From Pogostemon cablin (lineage: Eukaryota > Streptophyta > Magnoliopsida > Lamiales > Lamiaceae), in assembly GCA_023678885.1 (NCBI GenBank), contig CM043009.1, positions 14,563,117 through 14,627,116 on the forward strand: 64,000 nt of DNA, given 5' to 3'. The translations under genes and the position numbers were made by a program. Under the pieces are notes generated by a model. It did not search any database and was not told where the DNA came from. It was given only the letters and a program-made list of their open reading frames with translations. Positions 33,261 through 45,543 of the stretch are shown piece after piece (positions within the stretch are counted from its first letter, which is position 1; each line of letters starts with the position of its first letter).

Positions 33261-35282
33261 CTCCATTGTTATTATCAAAATTTAAACCTGTTTAATATTA
33301 AATCAATAAAATAGTCATAATCCTGATTTTCAATTTAACATAACTAATTTTTACATCAATTTATTCAAATGTAATTGAACTCCAAATACAAAAACCAACA
33401 TCAATACGTTCGAATATAACATCCCAACATCTCTCTCTCCAATATAATTCACCAACAATAATTAAAATACATCATAATATATCCATGATCGACAAATATC
33501 ATCTTCCCATAAATATAAACAACAAACCGTTCATCATGTTCCACTTTCCCTTAGACACACTTTAGCCTTTTGGTAAGGCTGGTTAAGAAGACATAAGATA
33601 AGGTTATAGCACAATCGTATATGTTGTTCTCATTACAAGATATATTACAAAATTACCTCTTCCTAGATGAGTCTTTGACATGTGATGTTGGATGCATGAA
33701 GCCCACTCTTTCCACACTTCATCAATATCCATCTCGCTGTAATTTTTTCCAATGAACTATGGAGCACAAAAGAAAACACTTATATAACTACAATATCATG
33801 ACAATAATAAATAATAGAAATATAATAAGACTACTTGTAATTTATTGTATCATTTTAATTTTCACTATTCCATCAAATTGCATTAGATCTAACAAGTAGC
33901 GAAGCACATAAAAGCCACATTGGCTCCCGTCAGGTTGCTTTAGCACCTATGACAAATGTAATGAATCAATAAAAAGTAAATGCTGAATATTAAACAATTT
34001 CAATCTTACCTTTATCACTTTCCAAGTTATCTTTTTCCGACCCTTCTTACATGCATCCACTTTCACATTAAACATTTTCAAAGCCCTACATCAATTAAAA
34101 TTTATTTATTTGGTTCATAATTCTACCATTAAAATGATAAGATTAAATGAAGTAATAATTAATTTAGTTAAAAATTTACAATTCAACTACTTGCTTCCAA
34201 ACGGCGTCATAAATTCTATTATAGTAAGGATCTAACAAACAAACTTCTTCTTTGAGTGGATCTATTATCGTGAGAATCCAGTGCTGACTGTGTACATTCA
34301 CAAGATAACGTAATCTATAAAGTGAAATAATAATTAAAAAAACACCACAAAAACTGAATTATAAGTTAACTTGAATTTACCAAACGTTACATGGTGCCAC
34401 ACAAATTTGGTCGTCTAGAGTCTTGATGAATCGTTCGGAAAGAAAACGAGATCTGCTTTCAATCGTATTATTCATTGAAGTTGTTGGTTGAAACTCAATG
34501 GCATAGGGATCTACAAATCTGGTTTCGTCAACCAACTTATGAGGATAGCTTTTGTACAAGTACCTAAGAATACAAAATTAAGATTAGAATAAGGTAACTA
34601 TTAAATATAATATAGAAAAAATAGTGAACAATAGAAATTCATGAACTATACCACATGTAAGCAGCAATATAATTGTACGAAATTGGCATTAATTTACAGA
34701 ATGGAATAACATCTTCAAGGTGGACGCTGAGATCACGATCATGACCAAATAGTTCTTTATCCAATTGGATGTTTACCAACTTATTAAACCGTAGAATGTT
34801 AAAGAAACAATAAAGGACATACAGATCTGGAGGGACGGAATTGGGATTCAATTCATCCATATCAATCTCTTCTTCCCTTTTCTTTTTTTTTGCAAGTCTA
34901 CAGATTGCAATAAATTATACTTAATTAATAGTTTTAAGTATGGTAAACATTTAATTTTACGATGTAAACAAGACCATATTTACCATGAAAGCTACATCTT
35001 TGATGACAATCCTTACATCATTATCATCATCGTCGAGCATATGCGGGTCTTCTTCTCTCTCTGGACTAGGACGAATTTCTTTAGTTGAGCAACTGCATTT
35101 GCCTTCACAATTGCTACAAAATTATTCTTCCAGCTTTCGTATACGCATCTCTTGAGCCATGATGAATTGTTCTTGTCTTACCAATTGCTCTTTATCAATT
35201 TTTTTTCCTTTTCCAATGTTGAAGTAGGTTGATGGAGTGACATTCCCTCTAACACCTCTAACACGCCCAGCAGACAAGTGTG

Positions 35283-36206
35283 ACGAAGATTGTGTGAAAG
35301 AAGTGAACACCAACTTGAAGATGTCAGATTGCAAAGATGAAGATACTTTGCAACAGAAGATGGAGAAGAAGATCGATGAGGATCAGCTAGTTCTTCCAGC
35401 AAACAAAGAAGTTCATGTTGAATATTATTCCACGCAGAGTCTTCAAAAATCAAAGTTAAAGCAGAGTTGCAACGGAAGTGGTGAGTTCTCAAGCGGTGAA
35501 ATCTGATCATATATGGGAGTTAAAATTCAGTCACTTGCGGAGGCTGAAGTTCGGTTGGACATCCATGAAGAAGCGAAAGAAAAAGAAGAAACCAAAATGG
35601 GTACACAAAGTGAACAAGTGTCCTGAAGATTCGGATGGAAGATACATCGCTGAACAAGATGTCTGCGGATTCTCTCAACATTACCACAAGGAGTGGAGAC
35701 TGTGACGAACATCTATCAAAAGGCAGATGAATGTGATCTGAAGAAAAAAGTCGGCGTTGAGGGGGAGTGTTGAAGATGCAACACCGACTTTCTAAAGTCT
35801 TCTAGATAATTGAAGAAACATGGAGAATAGAAGTAATTACATGGAGCAACAACATGCTGCAGATGGATTGTACTAGAAGTACACATGTCTAATAATGAGA
35901 AGGTTTGAGTATAGAAAAAATGTTGAAAGCGGTGGAGTCGGTGTGTCGGTGGTGATATCAAGTTGGCAGATGATAAATGCACGCCTATTCTAGAGTATTC
36001 ACCTACCAACTATAAATAGGATGTGTATGTGTGATGTAATAGTAGAGAGTCCCAACTGAGAGAAGATGTGTAAGAGAGAGTATCTCTTAGTTTGAGTCTT
36101 GAGATTCTTGAGTGTGAAGAGTTCAAGAGTTTTGTGTAATATATTGTGAGTCCTTTAATAAAAGTCTACTTTCCCAACAACCCAACGATCCTATAATAAT
36201 CCAACA
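35283..36206 (+). mobile_element. Copia-like fragment: 3' internal end plus LTR
   Basis: A purine tract GAGGGGGAG is followed at 35768 by TGTTGAAGATGC, and the LTR-like part ends CCAACA at 36206. It contains CTATAAATAGG (about 36009) and an AATAAA near the end. The upstream 0.48 kb is Lys/Glu-rich reading frame of uncertain origin. No 5' LTR is found. The host CACTA coding sequence resumes on both sides; GTGTG is a candidate 5-bp duplication (35278-35282 and 36207-36211). Confidence 0.5.
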
Positions 36207-36545
36207 GTGTGCAAATTGGGAGTTTCAGTATTTTTTGTAACATATTGTGTCAATTTGTTCTTGTACTATCTCCATTTCGATGCAGCCGATTTTAGGCACC
36301 CTTTCCTCCATTTAGGATCAACCACAAATGTGAACTTCAAAAAAAAGGTAAAAATAACCAAATCAAGTTTCAAACTGCTAAGATAATTTAAATGACGGTA
36401 CAAAAAATTAAAAGAAATGTTCAAAAGACATACAAATTGATTGTAGGCAACTTACATTTACAGTATCCCATATGCTGTCTTTTATAGACATTGGAACTTC
36501 ACACCAAGAGTTGTATTTTATACTAACTTGTTCGTGAGTCTGCAC

Positions 36546-38290
36546 TGATTAGTCATTTTATAGTAGGCATGACCAATTAAAATAATTTATCGAACCATAG
36601 GGAGGTAGGTACTAGTGCTTAAGCGATCTCACGTTTCTTGTAATTTTATAGAGACGAATCATCAATAGAATGGTTGTTCAAACAAGTAAATAAAGGCAAT
36701 CAAAGCAAGCAAGCATGCAATGAACAACAATTAAGATAGATGGATGAAGGGTAGTTGTCCAAGTGAAGTAAAAGTGAGATTAACAATAATTAAGATGTGA
36801 GAATTCTAGGATACATGCATCAAATTCATATGAATAATAGGTATAAGACTAAGGGCCAACACTAAGTTCACTAAACTCCCTCTCGAGATGGATAGGATAT
36901 GAATCTCAATTAGCTCAACGGATTGGTTCTCACTCAAACAATTCCAACTAGGTACTAAGCTTGAAATGAGAGTCCCTTCACACAATTAATCAACCTCTCG
37001 ATCAAACCAATCATATATTCTATCAAAGGGTTCTAAACTCTAAAGGATTTCTCAATCTCTTTACAATTTATAATGCACATGAAGTGTTTGATGAAATGAT
37101 TCACTCAAATATCCTAATCACATAATTGATTTCTCAATCTAATCATATATTTAGAGCATCTAAATACACAAATCATCATAAACCTCAAGATCTCAAACAT
37201 CATTGATAGAAAATCCATTAACCCAATCAACATATGAATTTTAATACATAAATCCCAAAATTATCCAACAACTATCATGTTGCTAATCTCACAAGGGAGA
37301 TTAGCCTACCATATTCAAAAGGAAATTAACATAGACATTAAAATCCTTACAAAACATGATAAACAATAGGATTCAATACAAAGTATAGATGGAAACTCCC
37401 TTGAATGCCTCCAATGGTGTTCTTCTCTCCTTTGCAATTCTCCTCTCTTCCTTGCTTCTTTTCCTGAAATAGATGGTAGATTTGATGGTGGGATGAAAGT
37501 AGATGGAGTAGATGAAGAATGGATGAAGATGATGGTGTAAAATGGAGGAAATTGTGTGTGATGTGTGTGTTCTCCAAAATGAAATGAAGAATTTGATTAA
37601 ATCCCCTAAACTTTGGAAAATGAAGGTATTTATAGTGGAGAAGGATCAAAGAATTAGGGCAAAAATTAGATCATGGGTTTAAGTGGAGAAATGGACTTTT
37701 TTTTTATGAAAATTCGAATCTGAAAATCGGGTTCAATATGAATTCCGTACAGTTTTTGTCACTAAATCGGCTGTAGCCCAATGGATAGCAGCGCACCATG
37801 GAGTGCGGAGGTCTCGGGTTCGATCCCCACCTCTGTAAAATTTTAATTTTAATTAATTACAGCCCTGTGAATGCAAAGTAGGGGATAAAAACCTTCCCAA
37901 GCCACAAATTCGACTAGAATTTGAGATGGTGGTCGAATTTTTCCAAAAACTCAACTTCTCTAGACCTTTTTTCACTTCTTAATAGACAACACTTTACTGA
38001 ATAGTGTTGTCTTTTCTGTGTTGTCTTTCTCAAATATTGTCAAATGCTGGAAAATGTTGTCTTTGCTGAATTTTTTCCTTTTTTTGCCTTTTTCATCCCG
38101 ACTTAATTCCCATTATCTCCTTTTCTGATTTTATATCAATAATACCTCATTCCTACATGCAAGATAGCATGATTCACACACTTTTCCATGAAAACACATA
38201 ACATAACCAAAATATACATAAATACGGATAAAATAATACGAAAATACACACAAAAAGACACTAAAATCTAGGTGAAAATATCACTCATTA
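36546..38290 (-). repeat. Solo Gypsy LTR in the CACTA element
   Basis: It is 1745 bp, beginning TGATTAG and ending CTCATTA (terminal CA changed to TA), flanked by a perfect 5-bp duplication TGCAC (36541-36545, 38291-38295). No internal region is present, as expected after LTR-LTR recombination. The minus-strand TATAAATA is at 37627-37634. An ATTCGACT...GGTCGAATT pair (37907-37939) lies about 270-310 bp upstream of it. The insertion splits the IGV/QTHEQVSIKYNSW coding sequence of the CACTA second gene. Confidence 0.8.
37771..37838 (+). repeat. tRNA-like sequence within the solo LTR
   Basis: GGCTGTAGCCCAATGG resembles pol III box A and GGGTTCGATCCCC resembles box B, about 35 bp apart. The T-stem pairs over only three base pairs and there is no clear acceptor stem, so it is not a working tRNA. 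It may be an old SINE head taken up by the LTR. Confidence 0.45.
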
Positions 38291-38699
38291 TGCACGCCAA
38301 TATAGCTTTGCATTTCCTTAGCATTCTCCCCAACAGGATTACCTACATTGTTGAATAATACCTGTTTTTTAACCCCCTTGGCCCTATTTATCGTCAATTT
38401 GTGCATCACAATCTTTCCTCGTCGAACAATATGTCGCTTGCTATTTGGTTGAGTACTATGAGATCCAGTCTCAACTTCTTCAATTTTCTCTTCATTATTC
38501 AGAGCTCCCTTTTTTTTCCACCAGTGATGACTAAAGTATCATCAGTAGGTTTATTTTGTTGTCTTTTATCTACTTTATTCCTTTTTCGATTTCCCATTTT
38601 ATATCTGAACCTGTAAAATAATAAAACAAATATGAGTTAATATGACTCTAACTAATATAGCGGAAAATGAAGAAATAAGAAAGAATATGCATAATATAG

Positions 38700-41600
38700 A
38701 AGTACCAACAATATCAAACATCAGTGCGATCAACCCAAATCCCATCTACTCCTTCACGTACAAGTGGTGGATCATTTTCATCTATTGCAGTTGTATCTAA
38801 TTGAATAAGCCCTTTACTAAATGAAAAATGGTTGATTGCATTGTCTTCAATCTCACCACGTGTAGTGTACTCACAGAAATCCCTAGTGGGAGTCGAAAGC
38901 ACAACAGACCATACATGATCCAATGGGTCCTTAATGTAAAAGACTTGCTTTGCCAAACTAGCCAAAATAAAAGAATCATCTTTGAATCCAACGTTGTTTA
39001 GGTTAACCAAGGTGAATTCGAATTCATCTACTTTGATCCCATTTCTATATCTACCCAAGTACATTTGAAAATTGGAATTCGAAAGTGTATGTAGTCTAGT
39101 TCCCATATTTCGTCAATGTATCCATAAAAGAGCAAGTCAGACACAAATGAATTCTTGTCTTTAGCACTTGAAACTTGCATGGTCTTTGCCACTATGCTTA
39201 CTCCTGAATTTTGCACCATTTGACGATTATCGTACTCTTTCGTATAATAGATAGCTCCGTCCACACGATAGCTATCATACTTACAAATAGATCGCATAGG
39301 GCCACGAGCAAGAGATTTTAAATGTTGTGAAATCTGTGTCCTAGAATTTTCAATCTCTAGACCACCTACAATTTGAGAAAGAATTAAAATGTGCCACAAT
39401 ACATGATTGAGAGGAATATTGTTTATGAATTACTCACAAATTCACGTAACCAACTGATAAACAACTTGTTGTGCTTCTCCTGCAGCCATTTTTCGGACTT
39501 GCCCTTCACTCCATATGTTGATCGAATATGCGCGAGATGCTTCATAAATGGTATATTCATTAAGTAAATAGTATATCAAATAATAAGATATAGCTCTAAA
39601 ACTTTATATGAATAGGACAACGTACTCGACGTAAGGGTCTATCTCAAGATCATTTGTCAACACATGTAGATGAGTTTGTACTAACTCCTCCCTATTAAGA
39701 GTACACGGGGAAGCAGCTGACAAAGGTTTTGTGACCTCATCATTCCTCTGATTTTGAGATGGAATACCGATTGAGTGCACATTTGCAAGGAAATCTGAAC
39801 AAAATTCCACTGTCTCTTCCGCAATGTAACCCTCGGCCATGCATCCCTCAGGCCGCCTACGATATCGTGCATAATTCTTCAGAACCCGCATGTACCTTTC
39901 AAATAGATACATCCATCTATACCACACTGTCCCACACAATTCCACTTATTTTACTAAGTGTACTGTCAAATGAATTATTATATCGAAGAAGGACGGTGGA
40001 AAGTACTTCTCCAACAAACACAACGTCTTTCCAATGTCATCCTGAAGTTTATCTAATTTTGATACATCAATGACTTTGCTACACAACGAATTAAGAAGAA
40101 ACACAATCGAGCAACGGCATATCTGACATTTTTTGACAAGACACCACAGATTACGATTGGTAGCAAATGTTGCATCAAGGTATGATAATCATGTGATTTA
40201 AGCTTGACAATTTTCGAATCCTTAACAAGATTTCAAATATTGGATGAGTAACCACTGGGGACCTTCATACCTTGCAAAGAGGAATACACCTTTTTTTCTT
40301 TGCCGTACTCAATGTATAACAAGCTGCAGGCAAATAAGTTCTTTCACCCTTTTTAATAGGTGCCAATTCAGGCCTTATTCCCATCTCCATAAGTTCCTTT
40401 TTTGTACTTTCTCCATCCTTAGTTTTACGCGGAATGTGGAGAAGTGTACCAATGATACTTTCACATACGTTCTTTTCAATGTGCATCACATCTAGACAAT
40501 GTCTAACATCCAAATGCTTTCAATATGGAAGTTCAAAGAATATCGAAGGCTTCTTGTAAGCCACTTTACCCTCTTTCTTTTTGAATCACAACTCTTTTTT
40601 CCCCATGTGCAGTAAATTCCTCTTACTCTCTCATAAACTTCTTCCCCCGTCATATGCTTTGGAGGTAGTCTTAACTCTTCTTTCCCATCAAATGCTTTCT
40701 TTAGCTTACGATATGGATAATAAGATTTTAGGAATCTTCTCACTTTGGTATACACTATTTTTTGACTCTTAGAAAGTCTTATTGAGGGTGTATCTTTACC
40801 ACATACGACACACCCATAATATCATTTCACTGTGCAGCCCGACAGGTTGTCGTATGCTGGATAATCATTGATAGTCCATAACAAGACAGCTCTTAAGAGG
40901 AAACCCTCAGCTCTATGTGCATCATATGCTTGGATACCTTCCCATAAGCTTTTTAAATCATCAATCAAGGGTGCTAGGTAGACATCAATGTCATTTCCAG
41001 GCTGTCGAGGACCCGAAATCAATAGTGTAAGCATCATAAATTTTCTCTTCATGCACAGTTAGGAGGAAGATTGTATGTGATTAGCATAACTGGCCAACAA
41101 CTATATGTGGAGCTCATATTACCATGGGGGTTGATCCGATCTACTGACAAGGCCAATCGAAGATTTCTTGGGTCATCAGCAAATTCAGGGTATAGTCTGT
41201 CCGCAGTCTTCCAACAAGGTAAATCCGCAAGATGCTGTAGAAAGCCTTCACATTCTACTCGAGTGGTAGCATGCCATGTCAGATCTTTGGCCAGGTCTTT
41301 ATTTTTGAACATCCTGTGAAATCTAGGAATAGGTGGAAAGTACCATAACACCTTTGCGGGGACTTTTTTTTATGATGCCTTTATCGCAAACCTTCCACCT
41401 CGACTCACCACAAGTTGGGCAACTTGTATGGTCTTTGAACTATTTTTGATATAGGATACAGTCTTTAGGGCAAGCATGGATTTTCTTATAATTCATCCCT
41501 AAAGTGGCCAAACTTTTTTTTGCTTTATACAATGACGAAGGCATTTCATTTTGATATGGGAGCATATCATGCAACAATTCAAGTAGCTCGGTCAATATTT

Positions 41601-42069
41601 TGTCACTCCAACTATATTTTGCCTTCAAGTTGTATAATTTTACAATTGTCGACAACTTATTGAATTTAGAACAGCCAGGGTATAATGGCTTTTCAGCATC
41701 TTCCAAAAGCTCAATGAATTTTTCTGGATTGTCCTCACTCTCATATGCAGCTTGAACCATATCATCAAAGGGTTGTCTTGTAGGATAATTATCGTCTTTC
41801 TACTTGTGGACACCTTCATACATTGGGCGACTATTTGTGGTCGTTTCTCCATGCCACACGAAAGTTTGGTACATTTTATCCATATCATATTGAAGCAAGT
41901 GTGATCTCACATGAGAATGTGGAATCTTCTTTGCATTTTCACAATAAACACAAGGGCATGACATGGTATCTGGGTTATTAACATTTGGTTTGGCAAAATG
42001 CATGAAAGAGTCCAACCCAGTCTTGTACTTATCGGACCTCCTATCCTTGTATATCCAATCCTTTTCCAT
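38700..42069 (-). pseudogene. CACTA TNP2-type transposase (decayed)
   Basis: It starts at ATG 42069 with the transposase-associated domain (MEKDWIYKDRRSDKYKTG, HFAKPN, CPCVYC). Next come a Tnp2 segment (KLYNLKAKYSWSDKILTELLELL, 41440-41760), the transposase core (WYFPPIPRFHRMF, LALSVDRINPHGNMSSTYSC, then KFMMLTLLISGPRQPGNDIDV), LDVMHIEKNVCES (about 40450-40510), the DUF4218-like YRWMYLFERYMRVLKNY (39604-39945) and the DUF4216-like YYTKEYDNRQ...SFVSDLLFYG (38714-39399). In-frame TAG codons interrupt it (near 41800 and 41437), and frameshifts occur near 41370 and 41050. This is the enzyme that would cut the CACTA ends; this copy cannot be translated through. Confidence 0.85.
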
Positions 42070-42199
42070 AAATTTGAATATTTTAAATATGCCTATTTGC
42101 CAAACTATAGAATTGAAGAACACATTAAGAAGGCATTTACTTTTCCCATCAATTTTGGGACTGAAAGTTCTTAATGAAATACACATATGTAACTATCCT

Positions 42200-44030
42200 T
42201 AATAGGTCCAACCAATAATTGTAAGTTATTTGCCAAATAATAGACATGAAGAACACATTGACAAGTTATACCTAAGTATTCCAACTATGTGGCACATGCG
42301 TAAATTACATCATAATTGAATATAAGATAAGTTCATGCATTTTTTAATAACAAGTTCTAATGGAATCCATGCAAAAAAAAATCACTTTCTCATTATTCTA
42401 AAGCATATTTAGTTAAGCTAAACAACCTTATTATGAAATTTGGCATTTTCCTCAAAAGAAAATCATATCCTTGAAAGAAGGGATAGCAAATGGTACCTTT
42501 TAAATAACTGTTTTGATTTCTCTTGCTTATGCTCTATCAAATATGTCTTGTATGATAGAAGGATCACTTTGTACTCTACCAAAAGTTTCTTTTATCATCA
42601 AAGCGTAACTGAAAATCAAGAAACATAATAGTGGTGATTACATGACAAAATATCTTAGGTCAACTCTCATATGCATATTTCCTCAAACTTTGAGCAGCTG
42701 ATGTAGAACCTGATTATATAAACTAGAGGAACATGCTACTAAACAGAGAAATGAAATTGTTACTTTTCCACATACCAACAGTGGGGAAAACTGAACAGCT
42801 TAATCTCATCAATAAACATGGTTATAGAGCTAAATGCACACACCCCTCTTGCCTTCCAATTCAAGAAATTAAGGTATTTAATATTTTTATAAAGCAAATA
42901 TTCAGTTTAAGTAAGCACATCTCAACTTCATAATTTCTTAAAAAAAACATTTTAAGGTAAGTATTAAAACAGCATCAAAAGTAGCCCATGTGTCAAAAAA
43001 AATAAAAGCATCCATTAGATGAATCACGTTTGAGCCTCCAGCAAGATAAGTATTTCCTTCTGCCAATAGAGAGGATGACCTAGGCGGCCAATAAATATTA
43101 ACAGTTTTAAGGGTTACAATTGTTACAGGCGCAAAAGTTGCGTAAAGTTTTTTTTTTAAATGTAGTCTTCGGGAATATATCAAGCTGCAGAATGCTATCT
43201 ATAAGATATTACAAGTAAAAGGTAGTGAAAAATATAGGGAGGGAGAGTAGCAGAGCAATAGGACGGTAAAAATTCAGTCGAAATCCAAGGAAAATAACCT
43301 GGAGAGCAGCGCCTACTATCGGAATCAAATAGTGCGTAATGAAGATTCCTGATTCCCTACAAGGGAAGAAACCTTGATTCTTTGCTTCACTTTTTAAATT
43401 CCGATGGAAGGAAGAATATCAATCTTCACAGTTTTTTTCATTTGTAAAAGAGTATAACAATTGACATTTTCAATTTTTATTTTATTGTAATTTTTTTTCA
43501 GAAATTAATTAAAAACACAAAAAAAAAGATTGGCACAAAGGACAATTCAAATTCCACCGTACAGTGGAATAGGGGTCGTAAGGCAGCGTGAAAGGGCACC
43601 TTCGGGGCCAACAAAGACTTGTCGAGAGCCCTAAATGGCACTCAGAGCACCGGATCTCAGCTAAAAGGACAAGAGCAGAGCAGAATCGACGACTGGGGGG
43701 CTGATGCGGCCACTAAACACCCCAGAACAACAAGAGAGAGAGAGGGGGGAGGGAGAGAGAGAGAGAACACTTGAAAATTTAAGGCCTTGGACCTGGTCTT
43801 GGCACCGGGAGATGTCGACGGTCCTTCTTCCTGTCGACCAAAAATAGTGGCGGTGTTGGAGAGTCACCGGCTCGCTGGGTTTAAGGCAACCGTGACGGCT
43901 GGAGTTGAGAGAAATGAGAGAAGGCTGGAGTTGAGAGAAATGGGAGATTAAAAAATTCTAAGGGTTTAATTTATATCAATTAATTTTTAGAATTTAAAAT
44001 AATTCAAAAATAAAATTAAAATTGATAAGT
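42200..44030. other. 5' untranslated/intronic part of the CACTA transposase gene
   Basis: It has no recognised coding sequence. An 81-codon minus-strand frame at 42938-43183 reads like protein in places but I do not recognise it. A GA-rich tract lies at about 43732-43767. The right subterminal CCGTTGTT words begin near 44030. Confidence 0.5.
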
Positions 44031-44189
44031 TGGAATAACAACGAAGTTATAACAACAGTACCAAATTCTCCATTGTCAATGCGCGCCCTTTTGGTGCAAT
44101 AACAACGGGTGTGGAAATTTTGCCTTATTTTGCTCTTTTAACAACGGATTTTGAATTCTCCGTTGTTATTCCAAAGTTTTGGCATAGTG

Positions 44190-44958
44190 TTATTTTACCC
44201 ATCACCTATCACCTCTTTCCTCTTTCTAATCTCTCACATACCATTTCCTGTTCGCTTCTAGGGTTACTCTCCTTCGATCTATCTCTTGCTCGCATTTGAA
44301 ATAATTATGTATGCATTTTGATGAATTTCTGTGTTCTTAGTTTAATTATTTGTTTGATTTCTATTTTGTAGGGATTGGAGGTGAAAACTTTGATGAGGTA
44401 TTCTCTCGTCCCTACGCGAACAGGTGAATATCTCTCGTCTCTTTATTTAAATATCTTTTATTGTTATGTGTTCATCCTTTTTTTTTAAATTAGGCTTATA
44501 ATATATACATTGTATTTTTATTTATGAATTCTTACAGCATGATTTCGTATATATTATACAAAATTATTTAATTTTTGTAGTTTAATTTCTTAATAGTATT
44601 TGATCGGAAGTCAAAAGTGTTTTCCCATGATCACTCAATTGTTATTTTTTAGCCATTTTAATAGAGATCATCATGCTCCATATTCATATTAACTAAATAT
44701 AATTAAAAATAAAAATTTTAAGGTTGAAGAGATAGATAAGGAAGTAGAGAATCAGAAAGAGGTAAAATGGGAAATGGGAATAAGGTTATTTGGCCAATTC
44801 AGGTTGTAATTTTATTTTTCATTTAAATTTGATTGGATGAAGGTAAAATGGGAATAAGGTTATTTGACCAATTCAGATTGTAATTTTGTTTTTCATTTTT
44901 GGGTATAATCTGATTCAAACCTGCCAATGAAACTGGCCAACGGATCAAGCATGCTTCA

Positions 44959-45031
<73 letters not shown>

Positions 45032-45222
45032 TTGTCCATCCAGCCTTTTAATTTATTAAGTGATTGTATCTAATGCCCGTATAACTAATAAATAATGATG
45101 TATGTTGTTATATTACTACTTTACATTTAATTATTGATACTAGAATTGTTGAGATAGATGATTCACTCTCTTTAGAAAATATTTGAGCTATTACTTACTT
45201 CATTTCTATTTTTTCTTTTAAG
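44190..45222 (+). other. hAT 5' leader and intron
   Basis: It follows the CACTA element and continues the hAT leader. An exon-like piece ends at GCGAACAG|GTGAATAT (about 44423), then AT-rich intron including a short tandem duplication near 44765-44890 (GTAAAATGGGAATAAGGTTA) and a (TA)n tract at 44962-45029, to the acceptor TTTTAAG at 45222. Confidence 0.5.
44962..45029. repeat. (TA)n microsatellite
   Basis: About 34 TA units. Confidence 0.9.
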
Positions 45223-45223
45223 A

Positions 45224-45543
45224 ATGGAATCTGAATCTTCTCATTCTTTGCCAAGTCCATCTGAAACTCAAGAGCTATTCGACTCGAAGCACTTGAAGAG
45301 TCTTCTTATCGAAAACGATCAAAAATTGGTTCAACAAGGCCTCCAATTCCTAAGTCATCTAGAAGTTCATATTGGGGGCATTGTGTAAAGGGAACAAGAA
45401 AGTTGAATGATGGGAGCTCGTAAAAAATAGGAATATAGGGCAAGGGAGTGCTTTAGTTCCTCATACATTTAATCAAAAGAGGTGCGAATTGAAGCTCACC
45501 GAGTACGTGATTATTGATGAAATGTTATTTCGGGCTGTTCAAG
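45224..45543 (+). pseudogene. hAT transposase, N-terminal fragment
   Basis: From ATG 45224 it reads MESESSHSLPSPSETQE, then, after a frameshift near 45280, KRSKIGSTRPPIPKSSRSS followed by YWGHC (the start of a BED-type zinc-finger region). Further on it reads KRCELKLTEYVIIDEMLFRAV, which corresponds to the conserved (L)AEFIIxDExPFxxVE block of hAT transposases. The zinc-finger Cys/His residues are mostly missing. The frame is then cut by Gypsy B. Confidence 0.75.

Larger units (their letters stand above)
33670..38598 (-). pseudogene. CACTA second gene with C48/Ulp1-like cysteine protease domain
   Basis: It reads from ATG near 38598 (MGNRKRNKVDKRQQNK). The order of pieces is: NPVGENAKEMQSYIGV (to 38296); after the solo LTR, QVSIKYNSWCEVPMSIKDSIW; then VVDPKWRKGCLKSAASKWR with an in-frame TAG; after the Copia-like piece, GRVRGVRGNVTPSTYF; then KELFGHDRDLSVHLEDVIPFC (34639-34860), the 34377-34559 exon, and the protease core. 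The core has HWILTIIDP with the His codon at 34281-34283, LLDP with the Asp, and QCGFYV with the Cys codon at 33917-33919. The C48 triad is thus spelled out although the gene is broken. Such SUMO-protease-like domains are common in plant CACTA elements; their role is unsettled. Confidence 0.75.
32421..44189 (-). mobile_element. CACTA (En/Spm) transposon, 11.8 kb, with two nested insertions
   Basis: The terminal inverted repeats are CACTATGCTAAAATTGTGG at the left and, inverted, CACTATGCCAAAACTTTGG at the right. It is flanked by the 3-bp duplication TTA (32418-32420, 44190-44192). Subterminal arrays of CCGTTGTTGTAG/TTAACAACGG words occur at both ends. Inside, on the minus strand, are a TNP2-type transposase gene and a second gene with a Ulp1-like protease domain. 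Both are decayed. A solo LTR and a Copia-like fragment interrupt the second gene. Confidence 0.9.

Noticed and set aside
35178..35510. 110-codon minus-strand frame as an independent gene
   Set aside because: It joins antisense of the Copia-like fragment to the CACTA GRVRGVRG coding segment and is an artefact of the insertion.
37771..37838. Functional tRNA gene
   Set aside because: Box A/B-like sequences are present but the T-stem and acceptor stem do not pair properly, and it lies in an LTR.
42938..43183. 81-codon minus-strand frame in the CACTA 5' region as a captured host gene
   Set aside because: Reads like protein in places, but I recognise no family and see no splice sites that would support it.
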